Source of the DNA: Isoetes taiwanensis
Lineage: Eukaryota; Streptophyta; Lycopodiopsida; Isoetales; Isoetaceae
Direction: 5' to 3'
Length of the DNA stretch: 64,000 bases
Assembly: GCA_021234155.1 (NCBI GenBank)
Contig: JAJEKV010000095.1
Location: 3,422,621-3,486,620 of the forward strand
Every line of letters begins with the position of its first letter. The stretch's first letter is position 1. Below the pieces are notes generated by a model. That model did not search any database. It was not told the origin of the DNA and worked only from the letters and a program-made list of their open reading frames with translations. Below are positions 46,460 through 57,114 of this stretch, piece after piece. The translations under genes were made by a program, and so were the position numbers.

Positions 46460-46860
46460 GAAAACAAGGCCTACCTTTGGTTTGATGGAGGTATGTCTAA
46501 GAAATTAGGGATTGCTTCTTCCGCCGCTATTTCAAGGATGCAAATCTTAAGTCGATGACTAAGATAGGGAGAATTCATCCTAATATTTCTTCTAATGCAG
46601 CAGAATATAGGGCCCTCATTGCAGGCCTACAGGAAGCAAGGTTCATGAATATTTCCCATATTGTTATCTATGGAGACTCACAACTTGTTTGCAAACAGAT
46701 TTTGGGAGAATACCAAACAAAACATCAAGATATGGAGGATCTGAACACACAAGCTCGAGAATTGCTAACTTTTTTTGATCATTGGGAAATTTATCATATT
46801 CCAAGGTCTAAAAACTTTGAGGCTGATTCTTTGTGCAGGAAGACACTCTTAGAGCATCTC
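46460..46860 (+). CDS. Archaeal-type RNase H (aRNH), upstream of RT
   Basis: KAYLWFDGGMSKKLGIASSA carries the first Asp. After a shift at about 46555 come ISSNAAEYRALIAGLQEARF (Glu), ISHIVIYGDSQLVCKQILGE (second Asp) and HIPRSKNFEADSLCRKTL (last Asp), so all four catalytic positions are present. In the Tat-type elements I know, this second RNase H lies between the RT-linked RNase H and the integrase; here it lies between protease and RT. It would remove RNA from RNA-DNA hybrids. Confidence 0.82.
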
Positions 46861-47029
46861 TCTGAGGGAGCTATCAAGGAAGATGTCCTAGATGAAGATG
46901 AACTCTCTCAGTTTCATCCTATCTTGACCATCAACCTAGCACAAGAGGAATCACACAAAGAACTTGAAGTACACAAAGGAGGTATGTCCAGGACTTTGCA
47001 AATGGGAGATCTATATGATGAAGATTGCA

Positions 47030-47640
47030 AAGGTAAAATGATTAAGTACTTTGAAGATTGGGTGGATGTTTTTGCATGGGAATATTCAGAATTGAAAGGG
47101 GTTGATAGGAGCATTTGTGAGTTTGAGATAAAAGTTCGTGGAAGATACTAAAACCTGTCATGCAGAGATTGAGAAGAATTAATTCCTCACTTTTAGATCT
47201 TATCAAGGTGAATTATTCAAAATGCAGGAGTCGGGTTTGATAGTTGACATTGTGAACCCTTCTTGGGTTTCTTGTATTGTTCCAGTTAAAAAAAGAATGG
47301 TTCTCTAAGAATATGTGTGGATTATAGAGATCTAAATAAAGCTACTTGTCAAAGATTGTTACCCTTTGCCTTTTTGGAAGAAATACTTTATGCAATTGGT
47401 CGGCAAGTCTATGTACTCATTTTTGGATGGTTTCTCCGGTTTTAATCAGATTAGCATCAAAAAAGGAAGATCAGCCAAAGACATCCTTCATTACTCCATG
47501 GGGAACTTATGCAATGAAAAGGATGCCTTTTGGCTTAATGAATGCCCCCGCTACATTTCAGAGAGCTATGGATATTGTCTTTGCAAACATGACTCCGAGC
47601 AATTCAGAGTTTATCTTGATGATTTATGCTTAGGTACTGG
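47030..47640 (+). CDS. Reverse transcriptase (broken frames)
   Basis: After the aRNH come YFEDWVDVFAWEYSELKGVD, then (in other frames) GLIVDIVNPSWVSCIVPVK, ICVDYRDLNKAT, FLDGFSGFNQISIKK, TSFITPWGTYAMKRMPFGL and NAPATFQRAMDIVFANM. The YLDD catalytic box is at about 47610-47625 (RVYLDDLCLG). At least three shifts occur. Confidence 0.85.
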
Positions 47641-47819
47641 TACAAGTGATCATATTTTGAGCTAACAAGGATATTTACATTGTGCGCATAAACTGGAGTT
47701 AATCTAAACCCAAAGAAGTGCATCTTTTGGCATCCAAAGGCCAGCTCTTAGGCCATGAGGTTTTCGCTAAAGGCCTTCAAGTAGTCTGAAGAGAAGATCA
47801 TAGCTTTAAAAAGCTTCAA

Positions 47820-48420
47820 ACACCCGTGACAATTAAAGAAGTCAAGGGATTTATGGGAATGACCTCTTTCTTAAGAGTGTATGTGCCTAATTTCTCTCAC
47901 CTTATTAGTCCTATCTCTAAGTTGACTAGAGTAGGCCAAGTTAGTAAAAGAGAAAGTAAATATAGGCCTGTTGTTTGGACTGATGAGTGTGAAAAAGCTT
48001 TTTTGCAGATCATAGAGGCTATTTGCCATTCTACACTTTTAAAAACTCCAGACCTTTCATTACCATTTAAAGTTTACATAACTATCACTAAAAAGGCTGC
48101 TGGAGTTGCCATTTTGCGTGATAGACACCCTATTGCTTTTGCAAGCAAACAATGGTCTCAAACCAAGAGAAGTATGCTAAGATAGAAAGGAGTGCTGCTG
48201 CTCTCATCTTTTTGATCGAGAGACAGGGTCATCTTTTACAAAAATCCCAAGCCACTATCTACATGCAGCAGAACCCCATGCCCTTTTTGTATGGTAAGAA
48301 ATTAGAAAAACCTAAACTTCATAGGTGGGCTTGTAGGCTTCAATCTTATGATTTAAAGGTAAAGGTTATTCATGTATTGAACAACCCGAGTTTATACTTG
48401 CCTCACTTTGCCTACTTTGA
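47820..48420 (+). CDS. RT-linked RNase H (degenerate)
   Basis: Connection motif VKGFMGMTSFLRVYVPNFSH, then WTDECEKAFLQIIEAICHST and LPFKVYITITKKAAGVAILR, where the first catalytic Asp of gypsy RNase H (usually YxDAS) is absent. Then IAFASKQWSQTK and, in another frame, RWACRLQSYDLKVKVIHVLN. Loss of this Asp is usual in Tat elements that carry a second RNase H. Confidence 0.75.
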
Positions 48421-48689
48421 ACATGAGGAGTTGATACAAGAAGAAGAAATGACTAACCTTGTTGTAAATGAACAGGACTTGTCAACTATACCAGCTCAAG
48501 GTTGGCAACAACCTATTAGGAGGTTCCTTGAAGATCGGGAGATACCTTTCAATTTTCAAAAAGCCAAGCTTACAAGTTTAAGTTAAAATGTTTGACTTAC
48601 TCCTTGGTTGGTGACATCTTGTGCAAGGTAAATAGGGATGGTGTACTCTTAAGATGTGTTGATGAAGATGAAGCTGCCCCGGTACTTCT

Positions 48690-49698
48690 TTGAAAATCAC
48701 AAAGGTGTTTGTGGTGGTCATTTTGCGCGAACATAACCGCCAAGAAAATATTGAGGTCCGGTTATTTCGGCCTCATTTATTTAAAGATTGTTATGATATT
48801 ATAAAGACTTGTCATCAATGCGGATCTTTGGCAAAAGAATCTTGCATCCCGCTCCTCTTACAGAATTGTCTCCCTGGTCCATTTCAAGTTTGGGGATTGG
48901 ACTATGTTGGCCCTATCAATCCCCATCCTCAGCCCAAAGATGAATACATTGTTGTGGCTACAGATCTGTTCACTAAGTGGTCGGGCGGCACCTTTAAGGA
49001 AAGCAAATGCTCATACTACTGCTAGATTTTTGCATGAGAATATTTGCTCTAGGTTTGGCATTCCTTTTAAAATTTCGACTGATAGAGGCTCTACTTTTAT
49101 TAATGAAGTTATTAATTTCCTTGTTTCAAGCCTCAAGATCAAGCATGTGAAAAGCTCAGCCTATTATCCTCAAGGAAATGGCCAAGCTGAGTCTACTAAC
49201 AAAGTGCTTAAGGGTATTTTGCAGAAAACAGTTTGCCAAAACCAAAGGGATTGGCACTTGAAATTATATGATGCTCTTTGGGCTCATAGAATTACTTCTA
49301 AAGCAGCTACTAATGCCTCACCTTTCAGTTTAGTATATGGAGTAGAGGCAGTTATTCCAGTCGAGTTAGAGATACCTTCTTTAAGGATGGCACTCAAGCT
49401 TGAGTTGGAGTTTTCTGAAGCCTTGAAGCACAGGTATGAAGTTCTGTTAAAATTAGATGAAGAAAGGTTTGTTGCAGAGAATTACAACTTGCTGAAGAAG
49501 GCTAAGAGTGCAGCAGCTTTCAAGGCTGCTCACAAACTACAAGACAAGTTTGCACCTATGGAATTAGTTTTAAAGTGGAATGCTGCAGATGAAGGGAAGC
49601 TTTCAAAGTTTGAAAATCCTTGGGAAGGTCCCTATCAAATTTTAGGAGATCTTTGGTCTGCTCATCTTATAGGTTGGCAGATCTTGGTACAGGATTAG
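48690..49698 (+). CDS. Integrase
   Basis: HQCG of the zinc-binding part is at about 48815. PFQVWGLDYVGPINP carries the first Asp. After a shift near 48980 come FKISTDRGSTFINEVINFLV (second Asp) and SAYYPQGNGQAESTNKVLKG (Glu), so the DDE triad is complete. The C-terminal part includes ASPFSLVYGVEAVIPVELEI and WEGPYQI. The stop is at 49698. Confidence 0.88.
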
Positions 49699-49699
49699 A

Positions 49700-50374
49700 A
49701 CTTCCAAATCCCATTAATATTCAACACCTTAAAAGATATTGGCCTCAACATGCCTGCTTGAGCCTCTTCACTTCTATATAAGCATTTGTTCTAGCTTAGA
49801 ATAGGTTAGTTTATAATTTCAAAGCTGAGGTTTTAATATTTCTTTTAATTAGCATATTTCCTTTGAGGTTTAATATTGTGATTTTTCTGTTTAGCTGCAG
49901 GAATGTGACCACAAGGGATGAAGACTTTGATTATTACCTATTAATGGGCTCCATGTTGTCATGACAGGACCATTTGTTAAAACATTTCATCTGTCTTCTA
50001 AACTGGCCTATTCTTCATAAGACCTTGCTTCTCCATTGGAGTTCTAGAGTGCTATCCATACATAAATTTCCACATCTTGCTTGGCACTCATGCTAACCTT
50101 GATTTACTGTCATATGCAGGTTCATTCTTTTCTCCTCCATTTTCATCTGCCTATAAGTTGCCTTACATTCCATTTCAGCCTTCTATCCTTTTATTTTCAT
50201 TCCCTACAATGCTCTCGCACCACATTTCCACCATAGCGAGTTCATATTACACTCATACCACTCATTTCATTACTCTACATCATTCTCACACCGCACCATA
50301 TTTGAAGATCCTCGCCTAAGTCTACATCCTGTTAGGGTCGAGGGGACCAAAATTTATTCTTTCCTTTGAGGAGA
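49700..50374. other. Retrotransposon 3' non-coding region
   Basis: AT-rich sequence between integrase and 3' LTR, with no credible gene. Confidence 0.5.
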
Positions 50375-52843
50375 TGTTACCCATTTTCGCAACATGGACT
50401 AGCATCTATTATCAAAAACTTTTGTTTCATCCATATTTCCTCTAAGGAAAAGTTTCAAAGCTATTGTGATCCCATTAGAGTTTGGAAGACATTTGACCAA
50501 GTTTGGAAGGCATTGGGGATCTCCTTTTATAGCCTAATCTTTTCCTTGAGGTAAAATACCTTTTAGACACATTCCCATTTGTTTAACATTTTCCTTTATT
50601 TGAAGACCGTGCAAAGGCTATAGCAAGATTATCAAGGAAGCACAAGATGTTTTACCAAAGCTCAACCTTATGAAGCTTGCTTGAGTTTCATTAGTAGTTT
50701 GAAGTCACACATATAAGGATGCCATCTTGGAAGTGAAACATGCTCTTATTCTAGCCTCGAAGTTTGGAAGACCCTTATAGAAGTTTGGAAGACCCTTAGG
50801 CTTTGAGCAAATGTATCTTCACCATGAGGTATGATTTGAGCATTAGAGACAATCTGAGATGAAATCAAGTGCTTCTCTGAGGTACCCATCTTGTCTTCAT
50901 TCCATATCCACCTTTTTATGTCCTATGAACCTTTTATAACCTTTCTCTCACCATGTTTTTCACTTTTGAGACCTTTTCCCATCATTTCACTACCCATTTT
51001 TTTATTGATCCTACCTTCAATTGAGAATTGCCCCCTAATGATCTTGAAAAACTTCAAAGGCAAGAAAACTCTTTTCTCTTTCTCATTTCATCTTCCTAAA
51101 CCCTAGTATAGCCTATTTACACCCTTTTCCCATCTTTTCCCATGACTTTTTCACCATCCCTATGTTGCAATATTCATTGACCATGGGTCAAAATGGACAA
51201 AAATTTAAATGTTTCAGGTTTGACCGAAAACCTTCTAGATGGAAAGCTTGGCAAAAAAGAGCTAACATGGCCTTTTTAAATTTGAAAAAAACCCTTGGGA
51301 AGGCCTTCAAAATTGGATTCTTGGGATGCGTGCCAAAAAAAATAAAAAACCTATTCTAGCCTATCTACCCTATCTATTTCTGCATAGTTCCAGGTCACCC
51401 CCCCCAATTTTTCCACGTGGCAGCAGGGCGTGGGGGCCAGACACGGGCTGGGTGTCCCCTCTGCGTGGCACGTAAACTTAATAGTGGGGTCAACACTATT
51501 CCTTATATACGTAAGCTGCGGACTTCGTTTGTGCCTGTGGGATATATCACCCTTAAGAATTTTTGATGAACCCTAAGAAATAGGGGAACCTGCTAAATCC
51601 GGCCAATTCGTGCCTAAATTTGATTGAATCCCGCCAATTTTCCCCCGAGATCAACTCCTGAACCTTTTCCGAGACCTTGGGGACCCTCTGTGGCATTTGA
51701 TCCGTGAGAAATTGCTCAAATTAGGCCTAAAATCACTCGGCCGAGCTAGTTTTGTGAGAGGAACAGTTCTTAAACCAAAGATACAGATCAAATCGACACG
51801 CCCCTCGGAGATATACCTCTCGTGATTTTGGCGATGAATATTTTGATATCATTTTGCTCTGCTCGCTTTCAGATTCCAGCTCTATTTCGCTCGAGATTGA
51901 AGTCCGGTTCGTTAGACTGTTTCAAAGATCGAAGCACCTCGATTGCAAACTTAAATAATCATTCCATATTACTTCATTGGTATTTTTGAAGCACTCGAAA
52001 GACTCATACAGTCTTGAAATTGCTCTCAAGCATTATTACTCAAGCATTATTATTTTCGAAACTTTGGTAATACCCTGTTGACATTATCAAACTTTCTGTA
52101 CCACATTGCTATAATGCATAGTCTTTGCCTGAAAAATCGTTTTCATCATTGTACATCCATTTTTGTAATTGCATTGCTCTTTTTAAAAAGCAAAAACCAA
52201 AAACAAGACCAAAAACACTTACTCGAGAGATTATATCCTCTTCAGGATAGTTGTATTTCATCCTTATAGGAATCCTAGAAACCTATACATTGGGAGAAAA
52301 CATATAAAAGATTTCTTTTCATAATCAATTATGAGTTTGTTCTTTTCTTGAGGTTTTGTTTACTTACGTGAAAACTAAAACATCCTTTTGCTATTCAAAC
52401 CTTTTGCACATGATCTAGAGGCTATTTTGAAGTTGTCTGCACAGATCCCAACCCAAAATTTCCCATCAAACTCCATCTGCAAAATTTGGCTCTCTGTTTT
52501 GGCACTGGCCAACTTTTTGACCTGCCTTTGACCTCGATTTTCTTGACCCTCCCTTATTCAAATCAAGTCAAATCTTCTCCACCATTTTCCTCTGCTTGTT
52601 GACCACTTATAACACCAATCAGATCTTCAAAATCTCTCAAGGTGTGTCTGCAAGTTCAGTTTTTGCTCTGACAGTTTTTTCAGTTTCAGGGACTCTAGTG
52701 ATTTTGAAAAAACTAGCACTTCAAAAATGAATTTTCTGGTTTCATATGACAAGGATTGATCACCCTAAGTGATCTGGAGGTTCTAACCATTCTGTTTAAG
52801 ATTCCTTTGAGGTTAGGCTAAAATTCCAGGTTTTAGGCTAACA
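50375..52843 (+). repeat. 3' LTR
   Basis: Starts TGTTACCCATTTTCGCAAC, ends TTTTAGGCTAACA. It is preceded by CCTTTGAGGAGA, a possible polypurine tract. Confidence 0.88.
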
Positions 52844-53149
52844 CCCCCAATGCGGAGCTCTAGTCAAATTTTTGTAAAATGCTTGTTAAATCCGACAAAT
52901 TAGAGGATATTTTCTGAAAAATCTGATAAGTAGCAACAAAGCACGGCATTTTGCCGGTTTAAGCAAAATCTAATCTGGAGGCCTGGCCCTGGGGATGTCC
53001 TCCGTTATTGCATTTGAGCGCTCATTAAAGCTTCTTTGTCAAATATGCACTTTCAAGTTTCGACTATGGCATTTAAAAGTCGAATATTTAATGTTGGTCA
53101 ATGTCAAATCGACATGTCATTTTAATTCGCAGGATACTCTGTGTTCCCA

Positions 53150-53295
53150 GAGCTCCAGATTGGGGGGGTTCCTTCCCAAAATTTCCGGTTGAAGTTGTTA
53201 AAATCTGGTTTCTTTAATAGATGCCAGCAAATTTCCGGTCAAAATTTTGTAAAATGCTTGTTAAATCCGGCAAATTAGAGGATATTTTCTAAAAA
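53150..53295 (-). mobile_element. Second, inverted copy of the hAT-type MITE (partial)
   Basis: The reverse complement of 53155-53290 matches 41800-41913 through the retrotransposon insertion point and beyond (GGAACCCCCCCAATCTGGAG CTCT), showing the uninterrupted sequence. The terminal part toward CAGGG is missing. Confidence 0.7.
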
Positions 53296-53398
53296 ATTTA
53301 ACTTCCACGCTGCGTATGGAAGTTAAATGTTTTTCTAACGTGGCATTGCCAAACCTATTTTTAAAGTCCAGGCGATATTGGCTGGCCCTAACAAATCC

Positions 53399-54248
53399 GA
53401 AATGTTAGGGTAGGCCACATTTCTCCTTATTATCATCATTCTTACATCCTATAATTTTCCTAAGACTTTCCTGTCGTACCTGGCAGGGTGCTAGTGCCAG
53501 CTGTCCTAGCTAGTGCCATCTGGCAGTGCTTGTGCCAGCTATATATTATAATTCATAATACATTTAAATTCAAATTCACAATAGAATTCACCTAACGAAT
53601 ACACCAAAATTTTATATCAATTTCCATTCAAAATTTGCAGTGCTTCAAGCAATCTGCAATTCATTACAAAAGTCTCGTTCAAAAGCATAAGCTCTTAACA
53701 TATCTACAAGGCTGACACTCCCAGAGGGATTAGGTCCTGCTCCAACCCCTGGACCACTATTTCCAAAACCTCTTGCACAATGATCAGTCATATTTTCCTA
53801 TAAACATGCAAAAATAACAAGAACTCGTCATTTTACCTGAAGATGTCGCCAAGATATCAAAATCTTTCGCAAGAAATGATGCTCCACTGTTCAGCCGACG
53901 AAATCTGCAAGAAAAACATGTTAGGACGCATGCATTTCAGAAAAATCATTCCAAAATCGAAAGATAATCATCAAAATCGAAAGATAATCATGCTAAACCT
54001 GTTCAAATGCTGTCAGAAAATGCTGAATCAACACCAAAGATGCAGGCGCCACTGAAAATGCTCCAAAACCGAGGCGCCAGCGCCAAGATCAACGCCAGAC
54101 ACTCCGCAACACACAAAAGACGACTGGAGCAAGCAAAAAGGTCGACAAGGAAGCCAAGCAGCTAACGGACCGCCATAGCCGACCTCGCCATAGCCGGAAA
54201 TGTGGACTGTCCAAAATGTCCGAAATGTGGCCTACCCCTAACATTTCG
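53399..54248. mobile_element. 850-bp TIR element
   Basis: CGAAATGTTAGGG(G)TAGGCCACATTTC stands at 53399-53424 and, inverted, at 54222-54248, with one extra G on the right. The interior holds GGCGCCA-rich sequence near 54040-54090 and no transposase. I could not settle a target duplication. Confidence 0.6.
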
Positions 54249-54273
54249 AGGGGGAATGTTCGGGTGCAGGCCA

Positions 54274-54311
54274 TTACGCGGGGGGCTCGCTAGTGGCCGC
54301 ACCCCGCGTAA
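54274..54311. repeat. Perfect 11-bp stem hairpin
   Basis: TTACGCGGGG(G) and ACCCCGCGTAA flank a loop of about 16 nt. GTTAGGGG/CCCCTAAC sequences lie beside it, so it may be part of another TIR remnant. Confidence 0.55.
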
Positions 54312-54698
54312 CCCCTAACAAAAATTGCCTGCTGGTCATTCTTCGCCACGTGGTCAAGGAAGCCCGCCAAACCCTCTTCTCCGGAAGGTCTAGATTTTGA
54401 TTGATTTGTTGTTCTGGCGCCAATCAGCTAATTTTCTCTGTATATATATGGCCATCGTTTATTCTCTTCTGCATTCAATTTCTCCAGGGAACAATCGTAT
54501 GGCTTTATAATCTTCCTTTTCTTTTCTTTTTTTGCAGCGATCTTTGCTTCAATTGCTAAAATACGTGCTATTACAGGTAGTGCAAAACGAAAACAAGGAC
54601 CAAAATATACAAGGTACTAGGAACTGCTCACGATGGAGCATACTTAAAATGGTAATATTTTTTTCTGGCTCTGACTTCTGCTCAATTAATTTACCCAG

Positions 54699-54781
54699 AA
54701 AACAGCTATGGATACACAGGAAATAGCTATGGATACACAGAAAACAGCTATGAATGAGAGGCAGCAAACCTTCATGTACAG
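54699..54781 (+). CDS. Possible first coding exon of membrane-protein gene
   Basis: Acceptor TTTACCCAG and donor TACAG|GTGAGT bound 83 nt that read KTAMDTQEIAMDTQKTAMNE RQQTFMY, with several Met codons that could start translation. The exon contains 21-bp tandem repeats (GCTATGGATACACAG). A TATA-like TATATATATGG lies at 54440. Its link to the exons downstream is inferred; their phases do not join directly, so a further exon would be needed. Confidence 0.35.
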
Positions 54782-54849
54782 GTGAGTTTGCAAATCTAAT
54801 TAACAACGTTTTTTCTAAAGCTTTGTCTCTAGAATCTTCTTAAAGATTA

Positions 54850-56190
54850 GCTCACAGTTAGTTGTTCCATGACATGCATACTTATGCACGAGGCTTCTGT
54901 TTGTCACCTTCTTTCTTGGCTTTTAACCTATCTTAGGTTTCACTACTTTCCCCTATCTGATTTTAGAAAGGTATATGTTTTTGGTGTTCTGGAGTTTGGT
55001 AGATGTCTTAAATAGATTTTTAGAGCATCCTCTTATTATTTCTGCAGTTTAAGGATTGTACATTTATATTCTATCATTTCAAACAAGTTGCTAATTTCCA
55101 GAGATGCTTTAAAGTTCAACTTAATGGACGCAGTACTGGTATATTAGACTTTCCACCTCTGTTAACGACTTCTTGCTCCCCTCTTATATACGGAGTTCCC
55201 CTCTTATATGCTTTAAAACTGCCTTGGATTTAGACATATCTCCTATGGTCACTATCCTTTTCTTACCAGTGGTATTGGCCTAGTTTCGATCTGTCAGATA
55301 AAATAGGCGAGCACAGAAGAGTGAAACGTATTCCAGTAGAGATAAATTAGAAGTTGTCAGGAGCATACCTTATTAAGTCAAATGAAGACTAGTAACGGTG
55401 CCCAGCGTTGCTGGGCATAAGTTGGGGACTTGTCAATGATCAAGTAGCAGTGATACCGAGGTGCTGCTCACCACTCGATGCATTATCCTTTCTTTCAATG
55501 CTTTAGCTTGCTTTCTAATTCTTTCCTCTATTAGAAGCTTTTGCATTTATGGTTTTGGGCCTAGAATAGCTTGATGCATTGACAAAGATTTTTAATGGCT
55601 TCCATGTTTGTTAGAGTTGAAGCATTAGAGGTTTGCAAATGCATAATTAATGCATTGGAGGTCCTGCTAGATTGAGTCCAGACTACCCTTTTCCTTCATT
55701 TTCCCTCTTCTTTTTTTTCGCTTATCTCTCGCATTAACTCACGTTGTTAGATGGTGTTTTCCTTGAATCAATTCTGGGCTGTATTTGCTCTAAAATTTGG
55801 ATTGTTGATCTATCATCTTTCTAGTTTGCAGTTTCTATATTCGTATTTTAGAGCTACTATATATATTCGTATTCGTATGCCCATGTTTCTATAATCTTAT
55901 TTTATAGCTATATATAAAATATAAACATATCCATGGTTCTTTTGAATCCGTTGTGTTCACTCTGCATGGCTTGGGACCATAAAACTAATGTTTGAACAGC
56001 TCTTATGGTACACATCTTGATTATGGTCTTAAAATGGGGCACCAAAGAATTTCCACCAATAGATACCACAAACAACCACAACGAATACAATGCATTCACA
56101 ACCTAAATTTAAAACCACTTTTGCATACAATTTTTTGGTCCATCAAATCATAAAATATTTGAAACCTAATGAACTCTGAATCAATGACTC
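54850..56190. other. Long intron or spacer
   Basis: AT-rich sequence without credible exons. It contains small duplications such as CCCCTCTTATATxC at 55180 and 55198. Confidence 0.4.
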
Positions 56191-56240
56191 TGCAGATATA
56201 TATACTCAGTCTCTGCAGATATATATACTCGTCTCTGCAG
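56191..56240 (+). repeat. Tandemly duplicated splice-acceptor region
   Basis: TCTCTGCAGATATATATACTC occurs twice before a third TCTCTGCAG at the exon start, giving three equivalent acceptors 26-27 nt apart. Confidence 0.65.
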
Positions 56241-56395
56241 AAGGAATTGGTATTGCAGGATGAACCAAGGAGGCCATCCTTTTCAAGCATTCGAGAAATG
56301 CTTGGCATTGATTCTGCAGATGAAAATTGTGGAATCAATTTTGGGCTTGATGAAACCTTGGACAAAGTTACCATTTTAGACAGTGGGGAAGTGAG
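56241..56395 (+). CDS. Membrane-protein gene, exon with DEPRRPSFSSIREMLGID
   Basis: Acceptor TCTCTGCAG|AAGG, donor GTGAG|GTATGG (phase 2). Reads KELVLQDEPRRPSFSSIREM then LGIDSADENCGINFGLDETL DKVTILDSGE. Acidic. I do not recognise the family. Confidence 0.5.
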
Positions 56396-56660
56396 GTATG
56401 GAGTAGAATCGTGCACCGAGGATTACGAAGATGACTGCTCAACAAATGACGTTGGATCAGTGCTTGCTGTATGGCTTATCTGTCCTCAAATGTTTGAATC
56501 AAAATGTCTGGAATACAGGAAATAGAAGCAATAAGGTGCAGCATGCCATATCGAACTTATAAATGTTAGGAACAGAGAAGGCAGTCACATAGTTAATCTA
56601 CTCAGAACACATTGAGAGAGCACCAGCTTCTGAACCCATGATTTTGTGTTTGCTATAGAG

Positions 56661-56727
56661 GCAGGCAGAGGAGGATTCTGGGGAGATAAAAGTGAAATAT
56701 AATACAACTGAGGCAAAACCAAAGAAG
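56661..56727 (+). CDS. Membrane-protein gene, 67-nt exon
   Basis: Acceptor TGCTATAGAG|GCAG accepts phase 2; donor AAGAAG|GTAAGT is a perfect consensus. Reads QAEEDSGEIKVKYNTTEAKP KK, joined in frame to both neighbours. Confidence 0.5.
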
Positions 56728-57114
56728 GTAAGTGCACATGGAGGTAGCTGTCAAACACACATGGTTTACTCTTTGTTCATGGAAGCTTCAATCCCTCCAC
56801 ACTGTCATACCATAGCTTGTATTTAACACAAATGGGAATATGGTCAGTATAGGAACAGTTCAGAAGGAAGCCCAAATTTTTCATGTCAATAATGCCAGGG
56901 ACACGTATGTTCTCTTTTCCTTAATTGACATGTCTGTTAGACATTATCTGCATTTCAGATTGCTTAGTAACAAAATGCCAATGCATAATTTAGTGTCAGA
57001 ATGAATAAGGAGGAAATGTACTATAGTAAAAATAGAATGAAGGTGACTCAATTGAAGAGTGTGATGTTCAACTAAGTGGTGCTCTGGTTCTGATACTCCT
57101 TGTGTCCCTACCAG

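Larger units (their letters stand above)
41914..52843 (+). mobile_element. Ty3/gypsy LTR retrotransposon, Tat-like, with early archaeal-type RNase H
   Basis: Two LTRs of about 2.46 kb flank a 6-kb interior encoding gag with zinc knuckles, protease, an archaeal-type RNase H, reverse transcriptase, a second RNase H and integrase. CCCCC flanks both sides (41909-41913 and 52844-52848), a plausible 5-bp target duplication. The target is the loop of the hAT MITE; a second copy of that MITE at 53150-53170 shows the uninterrupted site. Frames are broken in several places and the LTRs differ by scattered changes. Confidence 0.88.
41718..52991. mobile_element. hAT-type MITE split by LTR retrotransposon
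   Basis: The 8-bp direct repeat GGGATGTC lies at 41710-41717 and 52992-52999. Between them are inverted arms of about 120 bp (AGGCCTCTAGATTAGATTTT GC... on the left; GCAAAATCTAATCTGGAGGCCT near the right end). The right end is ...GGCCCTG; CAGGG/CCCTG ends with 8-bp target duplications are typical of hAT elements. The left end reads CAGGCCTC, apparently missing a few bases. Without the retrotransposon the element is about 340 bp, so it is non-autonomous. Inference rests on direct alignment of the arms. Confidence 0.75.
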
